Source: Athripsodes cinereus
Lineage: Eukaryota; Arthropoda; Insecta; Trichoptera; Leptoceridae
DNA: 64,000 nucleotides
Direction: 5' to 3'
NCBI GenBank assembly: GCA_947579605.1
Contig: OX388306.1
Location: 3,286,001 to 3,350,000 of the forward strand
Part shown: positions 32,665 through 44,300 of the stretch, in pieces
How positions within the stretch are numbered: the first letter of the stretch is position 1
How the letters are laid out: each line of letters begins with the position of its first letter
Notes under the pieces: model-generated
Seen by the model: only the letters and a program-made list of their open reading frames with translations
What the model was told of the DNA's origin: nothing
Databases searched by the model: none
Position numbers and translations under genes: made by a program

Positions 32665-33486
32665 GTTTGCATTTATATTGACTGTTCTCTTCAAAGACGA
32701 AAATTGAGGTTTAACTGTTCACAAAATGTGGTTTTGGATTGAATTAATATGTCTGATAAAATTATCTCCTAGTTCAGAGGACCAGATAATTGTTTTGTGT
32801 TATTTTGATTAAGATTTCCATAATTTTATGTTTGGGTCTAGGATCCAAATTATGGTTATAATAAAGGTATAAATAGACGATGTTTTTGCAGCGAAAATGA
32901 TAATTAATTCTGAAATTGTTTTCATTTTCAGCCAAGCCATTACGAAATAAGTTTTGTTGAAATTGAAAATAAACGGGTCTTAGAATACGAATTTCTTAGA
33001 GGTGTTGATTATTATTTGAATAATTATTAAGAAGTGTTCATAAATAATTCACTTTAATTTATAACTGTTTCAGAAACTAAAATTGAAACTAAGAGATTTT
33101 TTTTCCAAGTTGAAACTTTGAGATTGTTTATATAATTTGTGAAAAAACAAAGCTTCACAACGAGGGTTTCTCAAATTCATACCATTAATTTATTTAAATT
33201 TGATTATAATCAATTTATTGAATGGATCATCCTGAGTGCTCTATTTCCTACTTGGTTGTTTTACATAAGTACTTAATTGATAAATAGGTACTAAAAAATA
33301 GCATAGCTACCGTTTCAGTGGAGAAAGAATCATTTAACCTTTATTTTTATTGGCATGAAGAGAATAAACAGCATGTTTATTATCTTGACTTAGTCTACTG
33401 GCCTGTGGAGTTGCCCGTAAAAATAGATCTCTAAACCTTTTTCTTCAAGCTTTCAAGTAATATTATTAAAAACTTCAAAATAATCT
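32665..33486. other. No gene recognised
   Basis: AT-rich DNA to the right of the 42-bp array; no recognised repeat. Confidence 0.45.
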
Positions 33487-33812
33487 TTTTTTTTTAAATA
33501 TATATCTGGGTTTTGTTAGATCCTGGGTTCCTATGACAACGATATCAGAGCGCAAGGAATGTCGTGGAAAGAGGTGACGCAATTGGCACAGAGACGCTCT
33601 GAATGGAGGAGGCTGGTTTCTGTCCTGTGCTCCCGAGAGGAGCGTTGAGGGCGAGATGATGATTTGTTAGAAACCCAAATACATTCTTATACACCTTTCA
33701 CAGTAAGCTAAAAGCTTGTGTCGTGAAAGGTGAGTTTGCCGGCACCTGGTATCAAACCACGCACCCCCTGTTCACAAAACCGAGACTCTACCTCCAGGCT
33801 ACCGACGAACTC
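33487..33812 (-). mobile_element. SINE family A interrupted by a LINE end
   Basis: The SINE tail (33,487-33,519) and its body and head (33,663-33,812) are on the minus strand, separated by a 143-bp insert. The head keeps an A box; its B box is GGTTTGATACC, with a C-to-T change at the critical C of GGTTCGA. Confidence 0.85.
33520..33662 (+). mobile_element. Tiny LINE 3' end inserted in the SINE
   Basis: An open frame DIRAQGMSWKEVTQLAQRRS, then EWRRLVSVLCSREER and a stop, forms the last ~36 codons of a LINE ORF2, followed by an ATGATGA tail. It is flanked by an 8-bp duplication TTTGTTAG at 33,512-33,519 and 33,663-33,670. Extreme 5' truncation is usual for LINE integration. Confidence 0.85.
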
Positions 33813-33836
33813 AAGTGATCTGAAGCCTTATTCCAA

Positions 33837-34150
33837 GTGGGCGTAGGCAGAAAGAATGCAAAGCCATATACCTACATAGATTCATAATTGATCATTATAC
33901 TCGTATAGTTCTTTCGCTTCTTATACATTCATACAATTTCTCATGTACATATATCGCTTTATCTTACTCAACACACGGCAATCCTTGAGAATTAGATCCA
34001 CGTGACTAGCGATATGGTTCTCGAACGCACGTGCTTTCTCACATCCCTTCTTTCAAATAAGTAGTAGGTATAGGTACCCTCATAGTAATCCTTTCCTCAT
34101 TCATTCGTTTCACATGCCCTAGCTATAGTAATCAATTTTTACGCATTCTA
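33837..34150 (-). mobile_element. Degenerate RTE LINE 3' end, subfamily A
   Basis: On the minus strand, base-level similarity to the copy at 3,219 runs through the RRMV-less C-terminal part (GTAGGCAGAAAGAATG, TTCTTTCGCTTCTTATACAT, CACATCCCTTCTTTCA on the plus strand). Many stops; an old copy. Confidence 0.65.
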
Positions 34151-34169
34151 TCTAATCATAATAGTCATG

Positions 34170-34290
34170 TAAATGTTAAAAACGACTACATTATTTACTC
34201 CGCTACTGCGGGTTTGACAAGCACGTATTTTTGACTATAGTCACTTCGCGCGTGAAAAGATTAAGAGCAACACAAGATAAGATCGTTTTT
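34170..34290 (+). repeat. Fragment of the 51,219 foldback family
   Basis: TTTTTGACTATAGTCACTTC, GCGCG and AGATAAGATCGTTTTTA match the inner arms of the element at 51,219. Truncated. Confidence 0.5.
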
Positions 34291-34500
34291 ATTTATTTCT
34301 TAATTAACATAAATATTTACTTTATTGATGCTGCCCACCTGGGTATATCCTGTACTAGGGCAAACATCTCACAAACATATCAATCATATGCAAACATTTA
34401 TAAACAATTATTACAAAAAGCATTCATCTCCTACATATATACATTAATAACAAGAAAATACTGCACTGTAAACTGTCCATACATGAAATAATAGACAAAC
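34288..34500 (-). mobile_element. Retroposon 3' end (copy 2 of 2)
   Basis: On the minus strand TTTGCCCTAGTACAGGATAT, then ACCCAGGTGGGCAGCATCAA and TAAAGTAAAT match the copy at 31,436. It ends against the foldback fragment at 34,290. Confidence 0.55.
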
Positions 34501-35040
34501 AAACCATTTCTCCATATAAAAAAAACTAACCTTGCTGAACTTCTTAGCATTATTTCTTTCTTTTTTCCAAGATACATACTTTGAAATTAACGAAAGAGAG
34601 CACACAAAACAAAATAATTTCTGTCTAAACTATTCCAAGAGGCTATGATTAGTTTTTGAAATTTGATTTCAAGATTCGACTATCTCTTCTCCATGATATT
34701 TGATTTCAAAATATGAAACGTTTCAAAACTTATCTCCGAAAGTTTGACCGTTCAATTTATCATTTCCATATGTGACCAACTTACGGTCAAAAAGTTTAAA
34801 CGGATACCAAATGAACCGCTATTTAACCAGAACATGTGCTGTGAAACTTCTGTGAATCTATTTGCCTCAAATCTAGGTTGAAGAAAAATTACGATTTCCA
34901 CTAACTTTCGATGGAAGTTTCGAGAATGTATCAATGTATATTTTTCATATTATTTATTCAGAACAAGTTCAAAGTTCGGTTTCGTCAGGAAATATCAAAT
35001 CGACAAGTGACAATTGAAAATAATGAAATAAATATAATTA
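34501..35040. other. No gene recognised
   Basis: AT-rich DNA. A 60-codon minus-strand frame at 34,752-34,934 has no domain. Confidence 0.4.
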
Positions 35041-35130
35041 TTTGATATCTTCAATTTGGCAATCATTAGGCTTCCCACTCTTTTTGTTAGTTTTTCAATG
35101 TCCTGTGAATGGCAGGCAATCGTAAAACAT
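35041..35130 (+). mobile_element. SINE-like family C, scrambled 5' pieces
   Basis: ATATCTTCAATTTGGCAATC is followed by CTTCCCACTCTTTTTGTTAG and CAATGTCCTGTGAATGGCAG. The order differs from the standard family, which suggests two overlapping or rearranged copies. Confidence 0.45.
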
Positions 35131-35564
35131 CATGTTAATGGAATATAATATTATGTTCAATCAGGACAATCAGTTATATTACTCATCTAGAATTTCTTTT
35201 TTCAATTGGTATGTAGAGGACGACTGCGACGGCAGCGAACCAGTGCAAGTCAAGGTCGTATCTATAATGAGCGTCGTTCCCTATAGGAAGCTAACCTATA
35301 TAGACAATTGAGTATTGCTACTCATTCAATATCCCTTGTTTAACCTATAAACAAGTCCAAGGTACAACTTAAAGGTGCAGTGTACAAAGTCCATACACTA
35401 CATGGATGTTAATTATGTTGAATAAATTAATACATTTAGCGATAAACGTGAGCCAATTGTCTTGAACGTGTTTACTTTTTTATGACACTGAGCTATGAAA
35501 CAGATATTAAAGAATAAAATAAATAAATAAATATTTAGGAAAAAGGTAAGAAGATTTAATACAA
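35131..35564. other. No gene recognised
   Basis: A moderately GC-richer patch at 35,215-35,300 has no assigned family. Confidence 0.4.
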
Positions 35565-35612
35565 ACAATTCACTGGCTACTCCATTTGCTAGAGATTTAA
35601 TGATAGAAATAA
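35565..35612 (+). mobile_element. SINE-like family C, 3' end only
   Basis: TTCACTGGCTACTCCATTTG followed by TTTAATGATAGAAATAATAA corresponds to the last ~50 bases of the family. Confidence 0.45.
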
Positions 35613-35624
35613 TAATAGTTTAAT

Positions 35625-35780
35625 TGATTTTTTTTTAAATTTATCTAGGTTTTTGTCATAAATAAAATTACAAACTTATACACCTTTCACAGTAACCTAA
35701 AAACTTTTGTCATCGAAGGGGAGTTTGCCGGCACCTCTTGTGCATGAATGAGGCCAAGACCTCCAGGTTACCGAAGAACT
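35625..35780 (-). mobile_element. SINE family A, head-deleted
   Basis: The tail and body are recognisable on the minus strand (TTTATCTAGG, ACACCTTTCACAGTAACCTA, GAGTTTGCCGGCACC). The B-box region is deleted and the head is shortened. It lies directly beside the RTE insertion. Confidence 0.75.
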
Positions 35781-35795
35781 TACATAAAATACATA

Positions 35796-36744
35796 CATAC
35801 ATACATACATACCATCACGCCGCTTCCCTCGCGGGGTAGGCAGAAAGGATCGAGCGCCACTTCCTTCTATCCTTGCATACATCTTTCGCTTCCGTCACTG
35901 TCATACAATTCCTCATGCATGCTCTTCTGTTCAACGTGCTCAACACGTGACCGTCCTGTAGGATTTGATTTAAATGATCTTGCCATTTAATCCTCGGACG
36001 TCCACGTCTCCGAGCACCATTCCTCTCAGCCAAATATATCTTCTTAGTCATTCTGTCCTCATTCATTCTTTCCACGTGCCCAAACCATCTTAACTTATTT
36101 ACATTCATCCTTGTTGTTACACCAACTTTCATTCCACATTCCTTTCGTATATCACTGTTACGCACACGATCTCTCAGACTTTTACCACACATCCTTCTCA
36201 ACGATCTCATTTCCACTGCATTTATGCCACTTTCATCCTTCTTTAACCATGTCCACGTCTCACTTGCATACATAAGTGTTGGCACTAAGATAGCAGAGTG
36301 CACCAACCTTTTAGCTGTGGTGGATATGTTTCTATTTGCAATTATTGGTCGGATTGCACCATTTACCTTATTGCCAGCAACTTTTCTCCTTTCAATATCG
36401 CTTTCACACTTCCCATCTCTCGTGAACAAACTACCTAAGTACACACATTCGTCAACTTGCTCTAACACTTCGTTGTCAATCATTATCTGGCATACTGTTC
36501 GCTCACTTCCTCTTTCAAACACCATGATTTTTGTCTTTTTTGCATTCATTCTCAATCCATTAATCGCACAATTTTCATACACACACGTCATCATTCGCTG
36601 TAGATCACTTTCACTTTCAGCCATCAATACCAAATCATCGGCAAACATTAACGCTCTTACATTCATCCCATTCATATCAACACCTACATTCATTTCTTTC
36701 AATGGACGAATACAATGATCAATGTATAGGTTAAAAAGCCATGG
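35796..36744 (-). mobile_element. RTE-like LINE, best-preserved copy (subfamily B), 3' half
   Basis: About 310 uninterrupted codons run on the minus strand from 36,744 to the stop at 35,815. The copy starts at PWLFNLYID of the RT palm. The catalytic FADDL box (36,631-36,645) follows, then VYLGSLFTRDG, YASETWTWLKKDESG, MRSLRRMCGKSLRDRV, LRWFGHVERM and RRRGRPRIKW, ending AYPAREAA. The endonuclease and the first RT motifs are lost by 5' truncation, so it is inactive. It has a CATA-repeat tail and a 13-bp target duplication (CATAAAATACATA at 35,783-35,795 and 36,745-36,757). The absence of stops and the perfect duplication indicate a recent insertion. Confidence 0.9.
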
Positions 36745-36757
36745 CATAAAATACATA

Positions 36758-37734
36758 AAATAACAAAGATAAATATCAAATAATATGTTCATTCCATTAT
36801 TTTGAGATGGAAACAAATAAAAATATAATCTAATATGCCTGTTATTTTACCTTCGACTTTCATATTAATATAAATTTCACACCCAATACAGAAAATAGGT
36901 TGGACAATATCTTCTATCAATACTAATATTATATTATTATATCAGAGTATAATATCTCCTATAATTACATATTATATATAACTATTCTTGTTTGATGAAC
37001 ATTGTTTATACACCTATTTCCCGTAGCCTTGTCTGGCGATAATAATATCTATCTGCTTAACGTGATGGCTTTGTATTATTGCTATTAATATTTACCAAAC
37101 AGTCAAGTCTGTCGGACAGTGTGGCGCCCGAATGACGAGTGTTAGACATCGTGTTAAGAAATTTTCGTCGCTGATAACTTTTATGACAAAATTTCTTGTT
37201 CATATATTATAGTTAACGTTAGCTTTTCATTTCGACAAAGCATCAGAATTTGAGTGAATTATGCTTTAACATAATTTTCAAAGAGGATATTTATTGTTTA
37301 TGGTGGTATGATGGTATAGTATAGTTTAATATATTTTTTATGACGACAACACCGAGTTGGCAACACTATGAAAGGAAAAAGCGAAAGTTTTTTTAAGATT
37401 ATTATCATGTCAAGAAGCGAAAATAAAGAAAATGCAGATTGTTTCATGGTTTTCTTTTTATTGTTCGCGTTTAAAGAAAGACATAGGATTTGGTCTTGCT
37501 AATTTTACCGAGATGTAAAAACTAAAGCATGTGTTCTTAACTCAAGTCTAAGTGTAATTGTCTTTTGTCTCAACATTTCATGTATTGAGGAAAACGTCAA
37601 AACCAAATGACGAAATTAATTGTTTAATATCAAATTGTAAAGGTTCCAAAATCAACCAGTTGTCTATTGTTCTCGTATGGAATTTGCATGCAACCCACTG
37701 TGGTTTAAGTCACTAGCTGATAGATTGGGTCCTT
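36758..37734. other. No gene recognised
   Basis: AT-rich DNA. A GC-richer patch at 37,100-37,150 has no assigned family. Confidence 0.4.
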
Positions 37735-37737
37735 TTA

Positions 37738-38234
37738 GGGCCGATCTTATAAACATCCGTTAGTTACATAACCGACGAAATGTACCGAAAAAAGAAAAAA
37801 TCGGTAACTTTTGCGTCTTATAAACGTCCGTTAGCCATATTTCGGTAAAAATCTGTAGGTTAGTATACCGACTGTTTTGGGAACGGTTTTGACACTTAAA
37901 CCGTCGGTTTATAAGTCAATTTTTTTTGTTCGCTAAAGAAAAGGTTATTTCTCTTAAAATATACAGTGTATTTGTGATGCCTCACTTCTCATAAGAAATA
38001 TTGTTCTTGAATTTTAACAAAAAAAAATATTTTCAAACGTGATTACGCAATGCTGCGAGGTTAAACTTCAATAATGCGTGTGTATTTGACCGTTGCTATG
38101 CATAGAAAAACAATAAATCAAAGCAATGCCTTTTATAAGACACCCATCGGTTTGTTTGGCTTACAAACTGCCATCCGTCAGCAAATTACCAAAATGCTAA
38201 CGGATATTTGTTAAAATGTTTATAAGATCGGCCC
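37738..38234. mobile_element. PIF/Harbinger-like MITE
   Basis: The inverted ends begin GGGCCGATCTTATAAACAT and are perfect for 19 bp. A 3-bp TTA duplication flanks them (37,735-37,737 and 38,235-38,237), as for Harbinger elements. The 497-bp body repeats the subterminal string TTATAAACRTCCGTTAG on the left and CTAACGGATA on the right. There is no coding sequence. The superfamily is inferred from the TTA target and the GGGCC start. Confidence 0.75.
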
Positions 38235-38237
38235 TTA

Positions 38238-39282
38238 AAGAACTTAATTAAAAAGGAATTGTCTGTATTCAATTCAATTCATTTTCGTTAAACCCGAAAT
38301 CTCACGACTGATTGTTCGAGACTCTATCATCAGGCTTTTGACCAAATGAGTAAGCTCATTTCGTGTACATACATGACAGACTTTCGGTCAATTTTTATAG
38401 ATCTTTTTGTAAACGTAACTTTTTGTCTATGGACTTTATAATTTGTCAACTAATAAAACCTAATAAATCGCTTAAAAACTTTAAACCCTCAAATATTTGG
38501 ATGAAACATTCGATTGGATATTTCTGTTAGGGCAAAAACAAAAACAATCAAAAACTCAATCATATTATCTATTTCTTAGGAAACAATTGAATTAACTTCA
38601 AAGCTAAATTTCCATAGATTAAAGGGAGGTTTCACGAAAAGAAATTGTTCACTAGCATCTATGTAAGTATGTTCTTTGTAGTCACCAAAACCATCACTAC
38701 ATAATAATATACAATGAAAGCTATTGGATAATCCTCAAAAGGGTTCAGCCCCATTATGAAATCAAGGAAAGTTATCCAGGTTGCCTAGAAAACCAAGGAT
38801 CTTAATGGTGATCCCCTAATCTTCCTCAATGCTAAAATATATTTCTACCATTGATATTGATAACTCCTATATATTGTAATTTAGGTTCATTGTGAAGAAA
38901 GGATTTCAATTGTCTAATATTATCATTAAATTATATGAACCTTAAATAAAATATCCAACATTAAGTTTAATTTACTTGTCAATTTTAAGTCGTTTCTTTG
39001 GGACTTTAGTCACAGCTACGAGGAAAAAGCACCTTTTCCAACTTTGAATAAGTTCAGATCATCTATCTATAAAATTAAGCTAACTAAGCGTGTCCTACAA
39101 GTAGAGAAGCCAGCAGTCTGGCTACATGTAATAAATACAAAGGCAAATGTCATTTTTTCTATCCCAGATTCAAATAACATCATCTAATTATAAAATCCGA
39201 TTTCATAAATGCTCCCGTTGAATGTTTATTTTTTAAATAAAACACATTAAAAATAAATTGTATAAAACACTATTGAATAAAG
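38238..39282. other. No gene recognised (1 kb)
   Basis: AT-rich DNA without a recognised family. Confidence 0.45.
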
Positions 39283-39550
39283 AAATTCAGAAATAAGCAA
39301 AATCTGTAATGTCGAAGATGTTGTACAATGTGGCAGAACAAATTAATAGACGCTTCTCGAGAGATCATGTGGTGAGGGCGAGTTTAGATTGAGTGGTTAG
39401 AATAGCAGCAGACGAACGCATGACAGGAAACAGATACCCAGGAAGACCATCTAAACAATGGAGGGATAGCTGAGCATCCATCTCCCAGGAGCAGGCTCCG
39501 AGAATCACAGGACATTAACCTTACTGAAGCAGAAGAAGAAAAAGACTATT
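39283..39550 (+). mobile_element. LINE C-terminal fragment, sibling of 22,480
   Basis: GAAATTCAGAAATAAG, TGTAATGTCGAAGATGTTGT, CGAACGCATGACAGGAAACA and CAGGAGCAGGCTCCGAGAAT follow the order of the 22,480 copy, ending GAAGAAGAAAAAG. Stops make it non-functional. Confidence 0.65.
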
Positions 39551-39654
39551 AAATTTCTACTTGGACAAACAGTTTGGTTTTCCTATTCACGAACTTAACT
39601 ATTTCATAATATTTAAACGGTCATAAATAATAAGATTTTTTTTTTTTTTTGTAA

Positions 39655-39780
39655 GTAAGTATACGTCATTGTTAATTCATGACATTTCCCACAGATAGAG
39701 TAGCCAAAAGACTGACTTTTAAGACATCTAGGAAGGATGGTAGGTATATCTAATCGCTGAATTTAAGACTTTAAACAGTA
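39655..39780 (-). mobile_element. SINE-like family C, 3' part
   Basis: On the minus strand: AAATTCAGCGATTAG, CCATCCTTCCTAGATGTCTT, TTTTGGCTACTCTATCTGTG, GGAAATGTCATGA. It follows the family order and is diverged. Confidence 0.6.
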
Positions 39781-40150
39781 TTTTTTTTTAACGCTATACA
39801 TTTTTAATTTCAAAACAAAAAACAATATGGAGAATTATACAAAATCAACAATGCAGTTTTTTTTATAGATTGGTCTATAATTTTTGTATACATTTTCAAA
39901 TTAGAATCGTTATTCTTACAATTTAACATCTGTGGTTCTGAAAATTCAATTTTGAAAAAAATATAGAAAGAATTTTTATAAATTTAAAATAAATAGGTAT
40001 ATACCTAAAAAAATAAATTAGTATCTACATAATTATATTACGTACATCAGATAATTTATAAACATAGGTATCTGAGTTAAGCGTAATTGTTTAACATAAA
40101 TGAATTTTATGTCTTACAATATACGATGACACACTTGGACAATTACGGGA
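39781..40150. other. No gene recognised
   Basis: AT-rich DNA; may include the body of the Helitron-like element that ends at 40,222. Confidence 0.35.
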
Positions 40151-40222
40151 GTTTGTAAAAATATTAAAAACACTAATCACTCATTGATTGTTAGGCAGTA
40201 CGAAGTTCGCTGGGTCAGCTAG
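40151..40222 (+). mobile_element. Helitron-like 3' end
   Basis: The sequence ends CGAAGTTCGCTGGGTCAGCTAG followed by T. The CGAAGTTCG palindrome a few bases before a CTAG terminus is the usual Helitron 3' layout. The 5' end is not identified. Confidence 0.45.
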
Positions 40223-40710
40223 TTAATAATAATACATGAGGATAATAACAGTATGTTTTAGATGAAATGAGATTATACGAATACATAATATTATTATTGG
40301 ATAAATAACCAAACAGCACTAAACATATTTGTAAAATAAGACGGAATAATGATATAATTTTTTGGTTCTGAACCGAGTTGTCTCAATTCCGTTGTCCCCA
40401 TTTCTCTTATTTGATATAGTGATTTGTTGCATTGTAGCAAATAGCACACCTCCAAATACTCGTATTACTTCACTTATTGTGATACACTTACCGCCCGCAA
40501 ACCAAATGTTTACAATCTCTTGTACTGACCAAGATTCTCAACTTGTGGCTCGGAAATTTTCGAATGCAATTTTTTTCAGTGATAAAATGTAGGTTTATAT
40601 GATGTGATCGACAATCAGTCGCAGAGGTTTATAGTTTTTGAAAGACGAATTGGTTTCCGTTTTAAAAAGAACATAAATAATAGGTACCTACATAATATAA
40701 CACATCCTTG
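40223..40710. other. No gene recognised; left flank of the gypsy element
   Basis: AT-rich. An open frame at 40,362-40,592 has no recognisable domain. Confidence 0.4.
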
Positions 40711-40714
40711 ATAC

Positions 40715-41279
40715 TATAGGAGTCACCTTTTATAGGTGTCCGTAGCTCTCTTGGAGATAAAGGAAATCTTTTAGTTCATAATTCCATTCACATACAGTGA
40801 ATATGAAATTAGACTATTGCCAAAAGATTTGCTACTTCCTATATTCTAAATTATTATATTTTTACTTACAGTGTGTTTTGAATAAAAGAATCGATTATAT
40901 TTAACACTTGTTTTAATTTATAAATTGAATTACAGAAAATTAAAATATTGTAACAATGATAATGAAAAGTTAAAAGAGAATATTAATTTGTTAAACTATT
41001 ACAATGCCTTGCCGAAAGTGAACTGAATTCATTTCTATCTGCTACTCTAAGGTGGCATTTTGTGTGAGACATTAGCGCCCTCTATAACAGACATCTACAT
41101 TTTATTTGGTCAACCTGAAGGTTTGCATCTTGGTAAATCTTGGTGCTTCTTCGCTTCTTTCTGACTTCCATAGATGGCGGTGCTATGCCCATTTTCTACT
41201 GAAACACATTATGAATTTTCATCTACAATAACATATATAATTGAACAATAAATTTTGGCAAGCTTCGCTGGTTGCCACA
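40715..41279 (-). repeat. 3' LTR of the gypsy element
   Basis: Read on the minus strand it starts TGTGGCAACC and ends CTCCTATA. It matches the 5' LTR over 565 bp except for T versus A near 40,940 (A near 46,318 on the plus strand). It should supply the 3' processing signal of the genomic RNA. Confidence 0.95.
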
Positions 41280-41300
41280 CAGCCCCCTTGGCAGTGTAAA
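41280..41300 (-). promoter_or_regulatory. Polypurine tract next to the 3' LTR
   Basis: On the minus strand GCCAAGGGGGCTG immediately precedes the LTR. The short AAGGGGGC purine run is in the position of the plus-strand primer. It is shorter than the tracts of many gypsy elements. Confidence 0.5.
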
Positions 41301-41313
41301 AACGCCGGTTTTT

Positions 41314-44300
41314 TCACGAATTAGGCTTGTATATTGGTCTTCCACTTCTAGTAATGTATACAGGTTCTCTTGATGTTGAAGCAGTTTGTTCTTGTTCATT
41401 TGCTTCACAAAAATATGGTTTACACCTGTCCAATGATATTGTTTTCTGTTCTCCTCCTATCAACAAAGTTGCAGTCTTGTCATCTCTTCTGCATACTTGG
41501 TAAGGGCCTTGATATGCTGGAAAAAGCGGTTTATACACCCTATCATCTCTAACGAACAAATATTTTGCAAGTTTTAATTCAGGATGGACAAATATGTTAT
41601 TTTTGTGATGATGTTCAACAGGACGTGGTTTAATTTGTTTCATATACCAAATCAGTTGTTGAGTGTAATAATTTGGTTCAGGAATTTCCTCTGTATCACA
41701 AAAAATATCATTTGGTAATCTTATCGGATTTCCGTATAACATCTCTGAAATAGAATAATCAGTATTTTCTCTAATTATAGTTCTTAAACCTAATAATATA
41801 GTTGACAACGATTGAGTCCATGGGATAGGATGATGTGTTTTAAAACTATTTTTTAGTGTACGATGAAATCGTTCTACCATTCCATTGGTCTCTGGGTGAT
41901 AAGGAGAAGAAATAGAATGTTTAGTGCCTAATTTAGAACAAAACATTTTAAATTCCGTTGACATAAATTGTCTACCTTGATCAGTAATAAATTTCTTAGG
42001 TGTTCCATACCTCGTAATCCAATGGTCCCAAATAGTTCTCACTACTGTCTTGGCTGTGATATCTTTTATAGGTATTGCCTCACTCCATCGTGAATACCTA
42101 TCCACAAAAGTAATCAAATATTTCATACCTTCTGATTCCCCGAGCGGTCCGACTATATCAATGTGTACTGTCTGGAATTTTGCATCAGGCAGTTTCATAT
42201 TCATAACCATCGTTCTAGTGTGTCTTGTTACCTTAGCTTTTTGGCATTTAATACATGTTTTACTCCAAAGATTACAGTCAGCTCTCATGTTCTTCCAAAC
42301 TCCTCTTTTGGAAATTGTTTTCAAAGTATCCTTGGCGCCTGGATGAGTTAAGTTGTGAATACTATCGAAAAATCTTCTCTGTAATGTTTTAGGTATGTAC
42401 GGTCTTAGATTTCCCTCATGAAGATCAAAGATGAGCTGTAAACCTTGTAAGTTGTTTTTGATTAGATTTAATGAATGATCTTTATTTACAAGCAATTTTT
42501 CCAATTCCAAATCAAGATTTTGTTGTTTGGAAATATCTTCTAACGAGATATCATTATGTAACTCGATCATATCGATTCTAGAAAAAGCGTCTGCAATAAC
42601 ATTTGAATTACCAGTAACATATCTAATATCGGTACTGTACTGTCCAATTAAATCCAATTGCCTCTGCTGACGTGGACTTTCTTTTTCAAAATTTTTCTTT
42701 TTGAAAGCATATTGAAGTGGCTTGTGATCTGTGTATATACAGAACTCTCTGCCTTGCAAATGATGTTTGAAATATCTAATGGCTTCAAATATAGCTAGCA
42801 ATTCTCTGTCATATGTACTATATGAACACTGAGCTTTATTTAACTTTTTTGAAAAAAAACTAATTGGTTCATAATTACCATCTTCTCCTGCCTGTTGTAG
42901 TACTCCTCCGATTGCAAAATCTGAAGCATCCGTCCACAATGACAATTGTTTAGTACTATCGGGATACTTAAGTTTAGTGCAAGTTATTAAAGATTGTTTT
43001 ACCTCCTCGAAGTCATTCGTCGTAATATCGTTCCATTGTACCGGTCGCTTATCATTCTTCTTAGCTCCTTTTAAGTATTCATTTAATCTTGCTAGTTTCT
43101 GGGCAGCGTTTTTTATGAATCTCCTATAGAAATTTGACATTGCGATGAAACGTCTGAGGTCTTGAATGGTTTTTGGTTTGGTATATTCAGCAAGAGCTCG
43201 TACCTTATCTGGCGATGGGCCTACTCCTTCTGCTGAAACTTCATATCCTAGAAACAGAATAGAACTTTTACCAAATTCACATTTAGATGGGTTGACAATC
43301 ATACCCCACTCGTCTAATCTCTTAAACAAGGCATTAAGATGTTTAAGATGTGTTTCTTCATCTGGTGAATGTACAATTATGTCGTCGATATATACTTTTA
43401 CTCCTTCTAGACCTTGGGTCATTACATTCATATGCCGTTGGAAAGTCTGACATGAATTAGCTAGGCCGAAAGGCATGCGTAAATATTCCCAGGAGCCTGC
43501 AAATGTGCAAATAGCGGTTTTTTTAATGTCCTCTTCATTCATAGGTACTTGGTGGTATGCCTTCTTGAGGTCCAACTTTGAAAAAATTATGGACTTTGCA
43601 AAATCATTCGTAATATCTTGAATATGAGGTAGAGAATACCTGTCTGGAACAGTTATTAAGTTTAACTTCCTGTAGTCTCCACACAATCTGAACGTGCCAT
43701 CCGCCTTTTTTACTACATGTAAAGGTGATGACCACTCGCTATTAGATGGACGACAAATACCTTGGGAAACCAGATCCTCAAACTCGGTTTTCACCTGCTT
43801 CAGCAACTCTGGAGACAAGCGACGAGGTTTAGATCTGAATGGGCTTCCTCTAGTATCTATGTGGTGAATTGTTGGATGAGATATGTCACTAAAAGGTCTA
43901 TTTATATCAATTAGTTTTGGAAAATTTGCTAACATTTGATGATACTTATTGTTCTTATCTAAAAAAGAAATAGAAGTTATATTAGTACTATCAACATTAG
44001 AATTAAAAGCTTTTACCTTATCTCCACTGCTTTTGTCGATTAACAGCCTGCTCCTCATGTCAACAATTAAATTAAAATTAGTTAAAAAATCAGCTCCCAA
44101 TATAGCTCTAGATACATCTGCTATGACGCAGTTCCATCTGAATTTTTGTTTCAAACCTAGGTTTATGTTTATGGTTGAAGTACCATATGTTTTAACGATT
44201 GTCCCATTTGCTGCAAAAAGTGTAAGATTAACTTTTTCTTTTTGGCATTTGCGATAAGATCTTGGAATTATGCAAAGTTCCGATCCGGTATCAATTAAGT

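Noticed and set aside
31783..32694. Two long minus-strand open frames over the same array
   Set aside because: They follow from the unit length being a multiple of three; they have no independent support.
31774..32742. 322-codon open frame of 14-residue repeats as a gene
   Set aside because: The array is a 42-bp satellite that is also open in two minus frames; the flanking codons come from SINE C and non-repeat DNA. There is no sign of a promoter, introns or a conserved domain.
36224..36718. 164-codon plus-strand open frame
   Set aside because: It is antisense to the RTE reverse-transcriptase frame, which has clear motifs such as FADDL.
41279..41314. An envelope gene, which would make this an errantivirus
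   Set aside because: Only 34 bp lie between the pol stop and the 3' LTR; no third ORF exists.
42050..42351. Plus-strand open frames inside the gypsy element
   Set aside because: They are antisense to pol, whose domains are well supported.
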